A stretch of 64,000 nucleotides of DNA from CATQHP01 sp965205595 (lineage in GTDB: Bacteria > Acidobacteriota > Terriglobia > Bryobacterales > UBA6623), in contig CBDBHI010000087.1 in NCBI GenBank assembly GCA_965205595.1, positions 3,285-67,284 on the forward strand, in the 5' to 3' direction. The notes under the pieces were generated by a model that was not told where the DNA came from, did not search any database, and saw only the letters and a list, made by a program, of their open reading frames with translations. A program made the translations under genes and the position numbers. Shown in pieces: positions 63,307-64,000 of this stretch. Position 1 is the stretch's first letter. Each line of letters opens with the position of its first letter.

Positions 63307-64000
63307 ATGAGTGGTTGCGGCAAAATTCGATTGAGCTTGCTGCTCGGGTTTTCCTGCGCGGCCATGTCGGGCCAACTTGTCGATCGCACCGCAGACCGCA
63401 ATCGATCAAATCTTCCCGACCCCAATCTGACGGTCGAAAAGCGCGCTGACATTTATATGGCGCGCAAGATGTATCGGGAAGCGGAGGAAATGTATAAGAA
63501 GGCGATTGAGAGCGATCCGCAGTCGGCGCGACTTTATAACAAGCTGGGGATCGCCCATCACCAGCAACTTAACTTAGGCAGTGCGCGACGCTACTACGAG
63601 CGCGCCTTCCGCGTTGACAAGGGATACAGTCAGGCGATCAACAACCTTGGCACAATTCACTACGCTGAGCATCGCTATAAGAAAGCCACCCAGACATACA
63701 AGCGAGCGCTCAAGGTTACGCCCTACTCGGCGTCGGTCTACAGCAACCTCGGAACGTCATTTTTTGCGCGCGGAAAATTCAAAAACGCGTCAGCGGCGTA
63801 CCTGACGGCGCTAAAGCTCGATCCCGAAGTTTTCGAGCATCGCGGTACAAACGGAACTTTACTGCAAGAGCGCTCGGTGACCAACCGGGGCAAATACTAT
63901 TACTTTATGGCGAAGGCATACGCCCAGGCTGAACTTTACGACAATGCGCTGCTGTACGTGCGCAAAGCTCTGGAAGAGGGCTACAACCAGCGGAAGAAGA
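63307..64000 (+). CDS. Exported TPR protein (incomplete at window end)
   Basis: ATG 63307 begins a frame still open at the window end. The leader IRLSLLLGFSCAAMSGQ is followed by a basic linker and TPR repeats: KRADIYMARKMYREAEEMYK, PQSARLYNKLGIAHHQQLNL, YSQAINNLGTIHYAEHRYKK, YSASVYSNLGTSFFARGKFK and YFMAKAYAQAELYDNALLYV. At least five repeats are seen. It is probably a periplasmic scaffold; the C-terminal part is off the window. Confidence 0.85.
   Translation, partial: MSGCGKIRLSLLLGFSCAAMSGQLVDRTADRNRSNLPDPNLTVEKRADIYMARKMYREAEEMYKKAIESDPQSARLYNKLGIAHHQQLNLGSARRYYERAFRVDKGYSQAINNLGTIHYAEHRYKKATQTYKRALKVTPYSASVYSNLGTSFFARGKFKNASAAYLTALKLDPEVFEHRGTNGTLLQERSVTNRGKYYYFMAKAYAQAELYDNALLYVRKALEEGYNQRKK

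Noticed and set aside
1..64000. tRNA, rRNA or CRISPR array
   Set aside because: I looked for TTCGA-type T-loops with matching acceptor stems and for regularly spaced direct repeats and found none convincing.

Overview
The window looks like an acidobacterial chromosome, most likely Bryobacterales/Solibacter-type. The markers are a TIGR03437-type C-terminal domain, a Ser/Thr kinase fused to a PD40 propeller, a DUF7948/SBBP propeller protein, DUF1552 and DUF1592-family proteins, YD-repeat (RHS) proteins, ankyrin-repeat secretory proteins, sulfatases and many exported enzymes with Sec or Tat leaders. This assignment comes from family composition only; no rRNA or tRNA is present to confirm it.

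Layout. 0-2.7 kb: an SBBP-propeller gene broken by two insertion sequences. 3.6-9.25 kb: a tight five-gene operon of CsgG/FlgO-like exported proteins, one with TPRs plus a BNR-like propeller. 9.5-13 kb: a DUF2236 protein and two glycosyltransferases, the second cut short. 13-24.7 kb: a mobile-element nest. It holds a group II intron split by an IS110/IS1111-type element and three full copies of one rve-type IS (a fourth, partial copy is at the window edge). Between them are a selenocysteine peroxiredoxin, a decayed nucleotidyltransferase/antitoxin pair, a RAYT transposase, a broken SUMF1 gene and a truncated lipoprotein. 24.8-31.5 kb: a DUF1552/DUF1592 operon, an enolase-superfamily protein and an ankyrin protein. 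32.3-38.9 kb: a giant RHS gene split by IS630, followed by a small YD-FN3-TIGR03437 gene cut by an IS21 element. 41.4-42.7 kb: a di-haem peroxidase tail and a HigBA-like toxin-antitoxin pair. 43.3-51 kb: a co-directional catabolic cluster (two sulfatases, a GH2, a DHDPS-like aldolase, an SGNH hydrolase). 51-64 kb: ArsR-DinB/SRPBCC, VOC, FG-GAP, a response-regulator pair, the kinase-propeller, a broken VapBC, a broken AsmA-like gene, a D-tartrate-dehydratase-like enzyme and a TPR protein running off the end.

The strongest discovery is the peroxiredoxin at 18174-18692. An in-frame TGA sits exactly at the peroxidatic cysteine, and a SECIS-like hairpin lies 16 nt downstream. Other notable points are precise IS630 insertions into CTAG whose removal restores both host reading frames, a central gene-conversion block in one rve IS copy, an IS110-type element inserted into intron domain V, and a P-domain embedded in the RHS protein. 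Several genes carry single-base frameshifts, so either gene decay or consensus errors must be considered.
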